The notes under the pieces are model-generated. The model saw only the letters and a program-made list of their open reading frames with translations, had not been told where the DNA came from and made no database searches. Position numbers and translations under genes: made by a program. A stretch of 12,228 bases of DNA from contig CALSCQ010002618.1 of the NCBI GenBank assembly GCA_943704525.1, forward strand, positions 1 to 12,228, written 5' to 3'. The number at the start of each line of letters is the position of its first letter. The first letter of the stretch is position 1. Origin of the DNA: Pigoraptor vietnamica. Taxonomy: Eukaryota > Opisthokonta > Filasterea. Positions 1 through 9,290 of this stretch are shown here, piece by piece.

Positions 1-29
1 GGATAACGCAAAATGGAAAGGAGTAAACG

Positions 30-45
30 AAAAAAAAAAAAAAAA
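30..45. repeat. A16 homopolymer just downstream of the TEP1 stop
   Basis: Sixteen consecutive A on the plus strand are a T16 tract in the TEP1 3' flank, 26 nt past the stop codon. It could be a 3' UTR T-tract; no canonical AATAAA for TEP1 is visible in the 71 bases available. Confidence 0.7.
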
Positions 46-71
46 GATCAGTAACAGCGAGGATCGGTCGT

Positions 72-3000
72 TCATGCCTGGCTCGGTTCCCCAGCGCCAA
101 ATCGCACAAAGTGCACACCGCCGAGGCTGTCCCCCACGACGACGCCGCCGGTGCCGCGGGCGCAAAGGGCAGTGCACGGCGCCCGAGGAACGAACTCGGC
201 GTCCATCGCCATCGTCCGCCCGTCGAACACGCGAACGACGCCGTCCCCAAACGCCATGACCACACGCTCGCCGGCCACCTCCGCCAGCGTCACGCGCCCC
301 CGTGCCATACGGAATGACCGCTTCGCCGCGCCCGTCGCCGCGCTCCACGCGTGGCAGTGGCCGGCGGCATCCACAGAAAACGCCGTCGCCGAGGGACCGA
401 AGGCCGTGCAGCGGACCCAAGGGCGGCCGCCCGTTTGCGCGGCGTCGGCCTGTGGACGCGGCAGGGCAAAGCGCGTGTCGGGGTTTCGCTTGGCGTTGCC
501 CGAGCGCGCGGCGGCGATCGACTGCGTGCGCCACACCGACACGCCCCCGTCGAGCGAAGACGCTGCAAAGAAGAGGGCGTCCGCGGACAGGCTGATCGAG
601 GCGATCCAGTTGGAGTGCGGAGCCAAAGTGGCGACCGGTACGAGCGACTCGGCGTCAAAGACGCAGAGCTGGCCGTCCCAGCCGCCCGACATGAGCAGGC
701 GCTTGCTCGCGCAGCACGCGACAGCCGACGCAGGTCCCTTGTGAGCCTGGAGGGACTTGCGCGGGTGCGCCGACGAGCCGCGGACGTCGAACGCGCGCAG
801 CGTTCCATCGTCGCACGCCACCACAAAGGCGGTGCCGTCGCGGTCGGTGAACGCGCACCCGTTGGTAGCGACGTCGCACGAGACGCGCCCGGTGCAGGCG
901 ATGCCATTTCCCACAGACCACAGCAATACGGTGCCGTCACGCGCGCACGATATCGCCGCGTTTCCGCTCTCGCTAAGGGCCACGTGAGTGACCGGGGACG
1001 AGTGCCTGTGGGCCAACACGCCAACACCACCTTCCGCGCGCACGTCCGCGTTGCTCTCGTACGCCGCCGCAGCCCAGCGCCGAACGCTGCCATCCGCCGA
1101 GCACGTGACGACCCGACCGCCATTGGCGAACGCCACACCAACAACGGCACCCGCATGACCACCCAGGCGCGCGCGAAGAGACGGCTCGAGAGGTGCCCAC
1201 ACGCGAGCGGCGCCATCGTCGCCCGTCGTGACCACGCGGAATTCCGACTCGCCTTCACCGGTGACGAGCGCGCACGACAGCGCGGCGCGTCCGCCGTGTC
1301 CCATAATGCACGTGATCTCCGACGCGGAGGTCACGTGCCACAGGCGCGTGGCGCCGTCCGCCCCGCTCGTCGCGATGACGCCGACCTTGGCGCTGGTGGC
1401 GGCACACGATAGAACCGCGCCCGTGTGGCCGCGCAGCACGCACTGCTCCTCCAGTTGCCCAAGACCGCCCGACGCGCGCCACACCTTCGCGTTGAAGTCG
1501 TTCGAAGCCGTCACGACAAACGAGCCGCACGTGGAGATCGCGACAGAGTTTATCCAGTCGGCGTGGGCGTTCGGCAGAACAAACGCCTTCTCGCGGGTCG
1601 ACACGTTCCAACAGACAATCGAGGCATCGCGACCGACTGTGAGCAGGCGCCCACCCTCCGCGGAAAAGACGCACCCCGTCACAGCGGCCTCGTGACCGCG
1701 CAGCACGCCCACCGTGCTCCACGTGCCCTTGAGCCGCCACAGCCGCACGGACGCGTCGTTCGAGGTCGACGCCAGCACGCCGGCCCTCTGCGAGTACGCA
1801 AGGCTGGTCACCGCCGCCTCATGCCCTTCAAGCAGATGCTCGACGTTGAAGGTTGGAGCCGCGAAGCTACGGATCGAACCCGCGCCGCTGCCGACGAGCA
1901 CGTGCGTGTTCGTCCAGAGCGCGCACGTCGACGCAAGCTGCGCGTCGCGCACCAGAGGGGCGACGACAGCGCCGTACGCGTCCACAATCGCCGCACTTCC
2001 AAAGTGGAAGCATACGGCAAACTTTGAGCCGTCCGGCGACGGCACAGCCGCGAGAATGTAACCGCGCGAGGGCACCTGCGCCCACAATTTGGCGTCGTCG
2101 GCGTCGGGCGCTTCCTTCAGCCTCGCCTCGATCGCCTGCGGGTCCACCACGGTGTGAAGCAGCCGCCCCAGCTGCCCGCCCCACACGTGCACGTTGCCAT
2201 CACCGCCGGCAACAGCGACCGCGTGACCGCGCGGGGAGAAGGCAATGGCATTTGCGGGGCTGCTCTCGGAGGCGCGGTAGGCCGCGAGCAGCGTGCCGGA
2301 CTCGACGGACCACGCGGCCACGCGGCCGTCGAGCGTGCTTGCGGCGAGGGCGCGGTCCCCACTGAAGAAGGACAGTGAGCGCACAGAGAACGGCACATCC
2401 GTCCGCATCGCGTCGACAGGAACGAGCCCCGCGGCGGAAGGGTGGAACAGAAGCTTCGTGGACGAGCGCGCGACCGTGTCGTAGACGTCCACGATGTGGC
2501 TCCACCCGCCCACGGCGAGCCGACGGCCCTCCGAGTCGAAGCACATGGACTGCGCGGGCCGCCCCGAGGACGTGCGGAAGTCCCACTCGGCCTTGCCGTT
2601 CGTTCCCGCAGTGCCCGTCTTGGGGTTCCAGAACACCACGCGCCCGTCCCACGCGCACGACGCCACGACGCCACCCGCCGGGTCCGCAGCGACGCACGTG
2701 ACGCGCTTGCCGTCGTGCATCGACTCTGCGGAAAGGCGCCGCCCGCCCTCCAGGTCGTAAAACTCGACACTGCCGTCCGCGCGCCCGACGACCGCGCGCG
2801 TCTTGCCGGCGAAGCAGACAGACCCGACTGCGGCGCCCCCGGCGTTCGAGAGAGAGCGCAAAATGCCACCCGTGACGACGTCCACGAGCACCACGCCGCC
2901 ATCGGCGTCGCCGCACAGCGCAAGCCTGTCGTCCACCGGGCACACGGCCACGGCCGAGATGCTGCATCCGCCGGCCGGGCGCACCGTGAGCTCGCAGCTG

Positions 3001-6000
3001 TCGGCGCCGTCGCCCTTGTTCTCGAGCAGCGCAATGCCGCGGACACACGCGGGATCCGCCGCGACGAGTGCGCGCGCGGCCATGCACGCGGGGGAGCCGT
3101 CCGGTTGCGACAGCGCCTGCTGCACGGCGAGCGTGGGATGCGAAGCAAACACGTGGGCCGAGCGAGTGACGAACGCGCCAAAAGCGGCAACGCGAGGGTC
3201 CGACAGCACGCGCTTGTGGTCACGCGACATTCCGTCGGCGACAGCGTAGTTGCCGACGAGGTCGGCCACAAGGCCCGCGCGCACCTTGGCGTCGATGAAT
3301 CGCAGATCGCAGAGAAGGGCCGCCAGCGCCTTCCACTCGTGCGCCTCCGCGACGTGGTACGGCAGCTCAGCGAGCGCGCGGCGGTCGGCGCCAGAGTACG
3401 AGCCATTACCCGAGGGATCGGCCAGCGCGCGGAACGAGTCCGCCAGCGCCTTGTGGCATGCGATGCGGTCGCGGTCGCTCGGCAGGTACCGGCGCGCAAC
3501 AGCGCGGCGCAGCTCGCTGTGCGTGAGCACAATCGGCGCGGCGGCGTTGGACGACTCCGGAGCGAGGAAGACGGCGAGGGCGCGTCGGAGCGGCGCCCAT
3601 AGGCCCACCGGCATGGCGTCCTGCGCGCGGCGCAGCAGGCGACCGGCGTGAGACAGCAGCTCGGCCTCCGTGAGACCCTCACGGGCGCACGCGAGGGCCG
3701 AGAGCGCGGCGGCAACGAGGGGCTGCCCGTGGTCCGCCTCCATCCGGCCGAGCGACGCGTCCACGAGCGCGGCGAGCAGGCCAGGCAGCGACGCAATGCG
3801 CTCCGACAACCGCTCGAATACCCCAAACACGCGCAGCTCCTCGCAGACGAGCGCGAGGTACAGAGGAAGGCCGGCATCGCGCTTCGCGATCAGCGGGCGC
3901 AGCTGGTCCGCTGCCGCAGACTCGTCGATTGTCTTGCCATAGAGGCCCAAAGTGCCCCGCACTATGTCCGCACGGTCCGCAGGCGTCAGCGTCCCCACCT
4001 CAATCTCTCGCGCGCGCCGCTCGTACCGCAGGCGAAGCGCGCTCAGCGGCTCCCCCTCGCCCGCCGACGCAATAAAGACGACGTTCTGCGGAAGGTCGCG
4101 CTGTGCCGGCATCCACGCCATCGACCGCGCGCCGTGCGCGTCGCTGAGGTGGTCAAGACCGTCGAGCACCACGACGAGACCCTCCGGCAGCGACGCTGCG
4201 GCGAGGCGAAGCGCGCGCTGGAAGGCCACACAGAGGGTGGCGATGTCGGCCGCTCCGTTCTCTCCCGCTTGCGCCTCCTCGCCAGAGCGGTGGCGGAGCA
4301 CGTGCGTCAGCCGAACGAGAATGTTCTGCACGTCCGCAGACCCCGGCGCAGCGCCGACGCAGTGCACGAGGATTGAGCGCTCCCCGCGCGCGGCGACGAC
4401 GTCGCGGGCAAACGCCGCCAGCAGCGCCGTCTTGCCCGTCCCCGCCTTGCCGGAGAGAATTACGACGCCGCCGCAAGCCGCGTTTGCAGCGCGATGGAGG
4501 CGGCGAAGCAGCGCCTTGCGGCCAAAGAACGCCGCGGCACGGGCGTCGACCAGCGCATCGTGCAACTGCGCCTCCTCAAGCGCGCGCTCCATGGCCACCT
4601 GCGCAGTGCCGGAGGCCGCAAGCGTGTGTTCCCGCATGAGCGTCCACGCGGCAGTGCCCACGCCGAATTCCGCGCGGATGGCGCTCCAGAGGTCCGCCGC
4701 AACGCGCGCGCCGAAAGCGCCCAAACCGCCGGCAGAGGGACGCCCGCCGCCAACGCCGCCCCACCGGCACGGGTACCCGTCGAACACGTCGAGTCCGGAC
4801 GCGCGAATGCGGCGCTTCAGGGCCACGAGGCGCTGCTCCGCGGCGGTGGACTCCGGGCAGAAGGCGGCCACGTGCTCCTGCGGAACCTCCGAGAGAAAGG
4901 ATGCGCTGCGGAGGTAGAAGAAGGCGCGGCCGGCCGCGGCCGAAGGGACCGCCAGCGCCCCAAAGTGCGCCTCGAGCTCCGTGACCGAGCGATCGAGCGG
5001 ATACTTTGCGAGCCACGCAAGCGCGCCGGTCGGGTCGTTCGCCATCGCAGCGGCGCGGTCGTCGGCCGTGGGCACGTGACCGTACCGCTCGCCGAGGATG
5101 CCGACAAAGAACGGCCGGCAGCGCTCCACTTCGGCCAGGCACGCCTCCAGCGACCCCTTCCCGGCGACGGCGCGCGCGGGGACGCCCCAGCGGAGATCGA
5201 CCTCGTGCACGGAGATCCCGAGCCGCTCGCACCGCTCGCGCAGCGCGGGGAACACGAAGCGGGTGAGAAGGTCGCGCTCCCCGTGCATGTCCAGGAAGGT
5301 GCTCGAGATGAACACGCGCGCGGTCCGGCGCGCAGCCTTGTTGGTCGTCGTCGCACGCGGCCGAGCCTCGGCGTGCGCGGGCGCCGGAGGGGCCTTCGGG
5401 TCTCCCTTCGCGTCGGGCTTGGCATCCGTCTTTGTCGTCTTGAGTAGCTTACCGCTCTCCTTCTCCTTCTTCTCAAGACGCTCCTCCTGCCGCGCGGCCG
5501 CGGGAACGAGCGGCGCCACGCCGTACTTGGGAGGAATTGCCTCAACGTAGCGCACGAGCGACGAGTCGCCGCGCTCGGCGACGAAGCGCAAGATGCTGTC
5601 GCTGTACCCCGCGATGCGGACGTTGTTCGGGTGCGCCGCAAACTCGGTATGCTCGTCGCTCTGGGCGGCCTCCGCGCTCGCCTGCGCCCCGGAGAGGTCC
5701 ACGAGGACAAAGAGAAGCGCGGGGTTGACGAGCGCGCGGTACTTTGCGAGGAAATCGGAAGCGCCCGCCGGCAGAGCACGGCCGAGAACGACGACGGCAT
5801 CGACGTGTGCGCGCTCTTGCAGCATGCGGTCCACAACAGCCCTGCGAAAAGAAACAATGAGGGGGGGTTCAGGCGGTGGAACTGCAACTGGAGGGTATAA
5901 GCGGCGCGTGGCGGCGCAACCATAAACAAAGAACACTTTCGCGGCATAACAGTCGGCATTTGAGGGATGTGAATACTCACTTTGGCAGCGCGGGGAGCGC

Positions 6001-8337
6001 GTCTTCGGCCGTTCCCGCCACCGCGGCGGTGTCCACCACACCCCGCATGACATCGAGCGTCGAGAGAATGTTGTCGGTAGAGGCCGTCGCGTCCGCGAGG
6101 CAGACGCTCCCCGCAGGGCCAAAGGCGTAGAGCTCGCACGTCTCGCACGCGTGACGGCACATGAGTCCGAGCAGGAGGCCGACCTCCAGCATGGTGCGCG
6201 GCTTGCCGAGAGCTCGCGCGCTGCCGCACACGGCACGCATGCCGCTGGAAGCGTCGCACAGGACAAGCGTGCGGCCGCGGATCGGCGGGACGTTCGCCGA
6301 CGTGGCCACCCGGATGGCATTGTTCAGCGCCGATCGGTAGCGACCGACCAGGCTCTCTGGGACGGCGACAAAGGGGCGCGCAGGCCCGCGGCGGCCCGGG
6401 CGGGGCGGCGGCGGGCGGAGGCAGTCCTCGAGTGCCTCGTATGCCGAAAAGTAGCGGAGGGGAAACTGGCGGCTGTTGCGCACCTGGTACTCGTCCTGCA
6501 GGCGTGAGGTGATGAGGCCGTGCATCCGGGGATTGAGGTTCGCCTGGAGGAGGTTGCGCAGGTTGCGCAGCATGGCCATGTACGGCAGCTTGCGCGCGTT
6601 GATGAGCGACTCCCACGTCGCGGCGTTGTTGCCGTGGAGCGACAGCTGCGTCTCCCACGTCTCGGGGACTGGCAGCTTCATGCGCTTACCCGCCCGCGCG
6701 GCGTCAAACACGCCGTCCAGCTTGGCGGCGACAAATGCCTCCAGACTGTCCGGATACTTCTTCCCGAGAATCGCCATGACGCGGTCCGCCGGCTGCACAA
6801 TGTGCAACTTGCGCACCATCTGCTTGATGTTGAACTCGAGCTTCACGGGCTTCTCCCCTTCGTCATCCCCGTCCGATTCGCTGCCCTCCGCCCCCTCACC
6901 ATCGTCGGCTGTGGCGGCGGCTTCGGGCACCTCCTCGGCACCGCGCCGCTTCTTGGCGCCGGCGCCCTTCGCAGGCTTCTTCGCCGCGGCCTTCTTCGCG
7001 CTCGCCTTGTCCTTGTTGTACTTGCCCAGCTGATACTCGTCGAAATCGGCAAACTTCTCGAGCATCGCACGGCGCAGCGCCGACGGAATGGACCCGAGGG
7101 CGACGTCCCGCGCGTGGAAACGCGAGGCGCCGATCTGCCCGTGAATCGTCTGCGAGTATTGCGCCACTTCCAGCCAGTCCGACGGCAGGCGCACGCACGG
7201 CTTAAAGTAGCGACGCACGTGCGGGCGGGCCGTTTCGATGTGCGCGGAGAGCGCGAGAAGGAAGTTGGCGGTCGAGCGGATGTTAAGCTCCTGCCGTGTA
7301 TATAGCGCGGCCTTGAGCAGAAACTCGCCGTCAAATTCAGCCACCCGACCCGCGAGATCGACAATGGCCGCGCGCGTCGCGTTCTTCGGATCGTAAAAAT
7401 CGGGCTCACGGATCAGCGACGCCGCGAGCGCATTGAGCAACTCGCGCTTAAGCGCAGACGCGCCGCCGTCGGCCGCCACTCCCGCATCGCCGCCGGGTGC
7501 GCGCGCCGCCGACAGCGACACCGTTTCGGCGACGTCGTCGGCGGGCGTCGAGGTGAGCTTGAGGGCAGCATCGTCCATCTGCGGCAGCGCAAGCGCAGAC
7601 TCGGCGCAAAGGGGATCGGCGTCGTCATCATAGCCCGCGAACGGCTCCGCATCGCTGGCGGCCGGGGCGGGCGCCTCGCGAGAGGTCGACCGCAGAAGGG
7701 CTGGCCGAGAGAGGGACGCGGTCGCTTGTGCTCCGGTGCTGAGTGTCGTTGTCGTTCGCACAGAGAGCGTTGGTGTGACCAGTGACAATGCCGGCGCTGA
7801 GGCCGTGACGTGCGACGTCAGCGAAGGGGTCGTTGCGGGCGCAGTGCTCGTAGCGAGCAGCGAGGACGTAGTCAGTGGCTTCGCCGAAGACGTGGAGAGA
7901 GGCGTGAGATTGCTCTTTGCCGCAGCGGCGGAGGCAGTCCCCAGGAGAGGGTTGGAGACGGCGGGTGCAGCGGCGACCGTGCTTGCGAGTGTGCCCGAGG
8001 CAAGCGACGAATTGAGGGACGCCTTGTGTCCCGAGGTGTTGAGCGACGACTGCAGCGGCGCCGCGGCCGTTATCGCCGTCGTTCTAAGCGATGTTGTGGT
8101 GGCCGTTACTGAGGGAGCAGACGCGGCCTTGGAAGCGAGAGATCCCGTCGTCGACAGGAGGGACGAGCCCGTCTGCGCCTGCGCTGTGAGTGCGGACTTG
8201 GTGTTCAGTGTGCCCGTGAGAAGCGTGCTGCGTGTCGTCGTCGTCCCCGTCAGAGACGACTCTCCGACAGAAGTAGCGCTCGAGAGCAACGACGACTTGA
8301 TGCCCGTCGGCCCAAGCGCCGACTTGTGTGTGGCCAT
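72..8337 (-). CDS. TEP1: TEP1 homologue: TROVE-vWA-DUF4062-NACHT-WD40 telomerase/vault-associated protein
   Basis: Two exons, 8337-5981 and 5841-72, join in frame (AA|G) to give 2,708 residues; human TEP1 is about 2,630. Seen in order: Ser/Thr/Ala-rich N-terminus (1-230); TROVE RNA-binding region (about 296-680) with the TEP1-typical stretch KFADFDEYQLGKY; vWA-like region from 687 (GRTLVLCDASSGM, MIDAS degenerate); Lys-rich linker (905-957); DUF4062 (about 959-1180, RVFISSTFLDMHGERDLL and DLRWGV); NACHT with Walker A GKAGTGKT (1250-1257) and Walker B VVVLDGLD (about 1343); then about 21 WD40 units from about 1735 to the C-terminus, enough for three seven-blade propellers. In animals TEP1 binds telomerase RNA and vault RNA; the RNP-scaffold role here is inferred from that. 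The ATG has a good context (AGCATGG) and is the first in its frame; an in-frame stop lies about 80 nt upstream. It is divergent from the RPEL gene. The closest alternatives (Ro60, bacterial NACHT-WD40 proteins) lack this domain order. Confidence 0.95.
5842..5980 (-). other. Spliceosomal intron of the TEP1 homologue (139 bp, phase 2)
   Basis: On the minus strand the donor is GTGAGT at 5980-5975 and the acceptor TTTCTTTTCGCAG ends at 5842, preceded by a C-rich tract. Splicing joins two bases of a Lys codon to G and restores the reading frame across the vWA-like domain. Without splicing, exon 1 hits TGA inside the donor itself (5979-5977). Confidence 0.93.
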
Positions 8338-8339
8338 GC

Positions 8340-8366
8340 TTAAGGGCAGGTGTTGACCTCGCCCAT
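8340..8366 (-). promoter_or_regulatory. Eight-codon uORF ending 2 nt before the TEP1 ATG
   Basis: The minus strand reads ATG GGC GAG GTC AAC ACC TGC CCT TAA. The start context is strong (G at -3, G at +4), and TAA is separated from the TEP1 ATG by only GC. If this stretch is in the mRNA it would be a candidate translational brake or reinitiation element. A CTTAAG acceptor-like sequence right before the ATG could instead remove it by 5' UTR splicing. Confidence 0.4.
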
Positions 8367-8417
8367 CACACGCTGGACGACGGGTTGATTTGCGAGTCTT
8401 TTTACGCGAGCTTTCAA

Positions 8418-8423
8418 ATTATA
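8418..8423 (-). promoter_or_regulatory. TATA-like element upstream of TEP1
   Basis: The minus strand reads TATAAT within CATATAATTTG, about 80 nt before the TEP1 ATG. It is the only TATA-like hexamer close to this start. It would place initiation downstream of most upstream ATGs but still upstream of the eight-codon uORF. Confidence 0.3.
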
Positions 8424-8558
8424 TGGACGGCATGAGACGCCCACATTCCACAGCAAGGCGTACACAGTGCGCACAGGCGATTGGAGAGCGATTGAGTGTG
8501 CGTGGAGAACAGCTGGGAGTGCGAGTGCGGAGGCATTGCACATTCACAACAACAGACC

Positions 8559-8568
8559 ATGACGTCAT
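8559..8568. promoter_or_regulatory. CRE-type palindrome ATGACGTCAT
   Basis: A perfect 10-bp palindrome contains TGACGTCA, the classic full binding site of CREB/ATF bZIP dimers. It lies about 220 bp upstream of the TEP1 start and about 720 bp upstream of the RPEL start. A second, imperfect copy (TGACGTCG) lies at 8928-8935. Binding is inferred from the consensus only. Confidence 0.45.
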
Positions 8569-8712
8569 GTTAGGCGAAGGCCAAAAGCAGACTGAGCGAG
8601 ATCTCGTAAAAACAAGTTCGTGACAATGTGTAATTGAATGGGGCGATAATTTTTCGCACGTTTTTTGCGTTTATTACAATTAAAATTTCCCGATCGAGTA
8701 CGGGCATTCGAC

Positions 8713-8739
8713 ACTCACCGTTTGTTTACGTCGGTGAGT
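8713..8739. repeat. 8-bp inverted repeat ACTCACCG/CGGTGAGT with 11-nt spacer
   Basis: Left arm 8713-8720 and right arm 8732-8739 are perfectly complementary. Each arm contains a GTGAGT splice-donor consensus, one on each strand, so each would define the end of an outward-transcribed 5' UTR exon. It could equally be a symmetrical protein-binding site or a chance match. Confidence 0.45.
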
Positions 8740-9263
8740 TCAGCGTTGTGAGCCATAGTGTGCCACAGGCCGTTTTCAGACGCTCTACTGCGACAGCTCG
8801 CCACACACGCAGCATAACATAGTACCTGTATTTGTGCCTGTCTCGCTGTTCAATTGGGAGCGAAGTGCGAGGACCTTTTCTTATAATCGCGCCAGTGCAG
8901 TGGGTGGGTCTTTTCGTGCGTGTGATGTGACGTCGTTGATTGTGCTCACGATATCCCTTCTTTGTATCGTGCGAAATCGAAAAGGTTCTGTTTGGCGTGA
9001 CATCTCGTGGTCCTCTGTTTCACTTTCGCCTGCTGCGTCTGTTCGTTGGATGCATTGCTTCAGTGTGGGATGTGCACATTGGTCGAGAGCCGCTTTAGAT
9101 AACTACCGCGCTCACTTGGAAAAAACGCGCTCAATTTTACGTCGGCATTGTTATTGTCGGGTGGATTTGCCATCTTGTCTTCCTTATGTGGTTGTTGAAT
9201 TCGCGCGTTTCAGTGTGTGTGACGCTCAATCTTTCGCGTCTTGTGTTGCTTAGTCTCACTCGC

Positions 9264-9277
9264 GTTTTCTGTCGCAG
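9264..9277 (+). other. Acceptor-like tract before the RPEL start (possible 5' UTR intron end)
   Basis: CGTTTTCTGTCGCAG ends at 9277, 13 nt before the ATG, and resembles the true acceptors in this window (TTTTCGCAG in TEP1, CACACCGCAG in RPEL intron 2). With the GTGAGT donor at 8734 it would delimit a 5' UTR intron of about 544 bp. It could alternatively join an upstream coding exon that I cannot identify. Confidence 0.4.
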
Positions 9278-9290
9278 TCGGCGCAAGAGA

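Larger units (their letters stand above)
8338..9290. promoter_or_regulatory. Divergent intergenic/promoter region between TEP1 and the RPEL gene
   Basis: About 950 bp lie between two divergent start codons. The base composition is visibly lower in GC than the exons, with AT-rich stretches near 8640-8690. ORFs here have no recognisable domain or codon bias. It must contain both promoters and 5' UTRs, and possibly 5' UTR introns: GTGAGT donors face outward on both strands at 8713-8739, and an acceptor-like tract precedes the RPEL start. Confidence 0.75.

Noticed and set aside
351-1412. Long plus-strand ORFs antisense to TEP1 (for example 351-1412 and 2442-3602)
   Set aside because: Arg/Ala/Pro-rich shadow translations caused by high GC; the minus strand encodes continuous recognisable TEP1 domains.
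2117-3877. Minus-strand 586-codon ORF in another frame of TEP1
   Set aside because: Same-strand shadow frame, Arg/Ser/Ala-rich without any domain, while the overlapping frame carries NACHT and WD40 sequence.
72-5841. Prokaryotic-type NACHT-WD40/DUF4062 antiphage defence gene
   Set aside because: The domain order and close matches over TROVE, DUF4062 and NACHT are those of eukaryotic TEP1, and the gene has a spliceosomal intron.
8834-9253. 139-codon plus-strand ORF upstream of the RPEL gene
   Set aside because: It lies in lower-GC intergenic DNA, with no recognisable motif and no ATG at its reported start.
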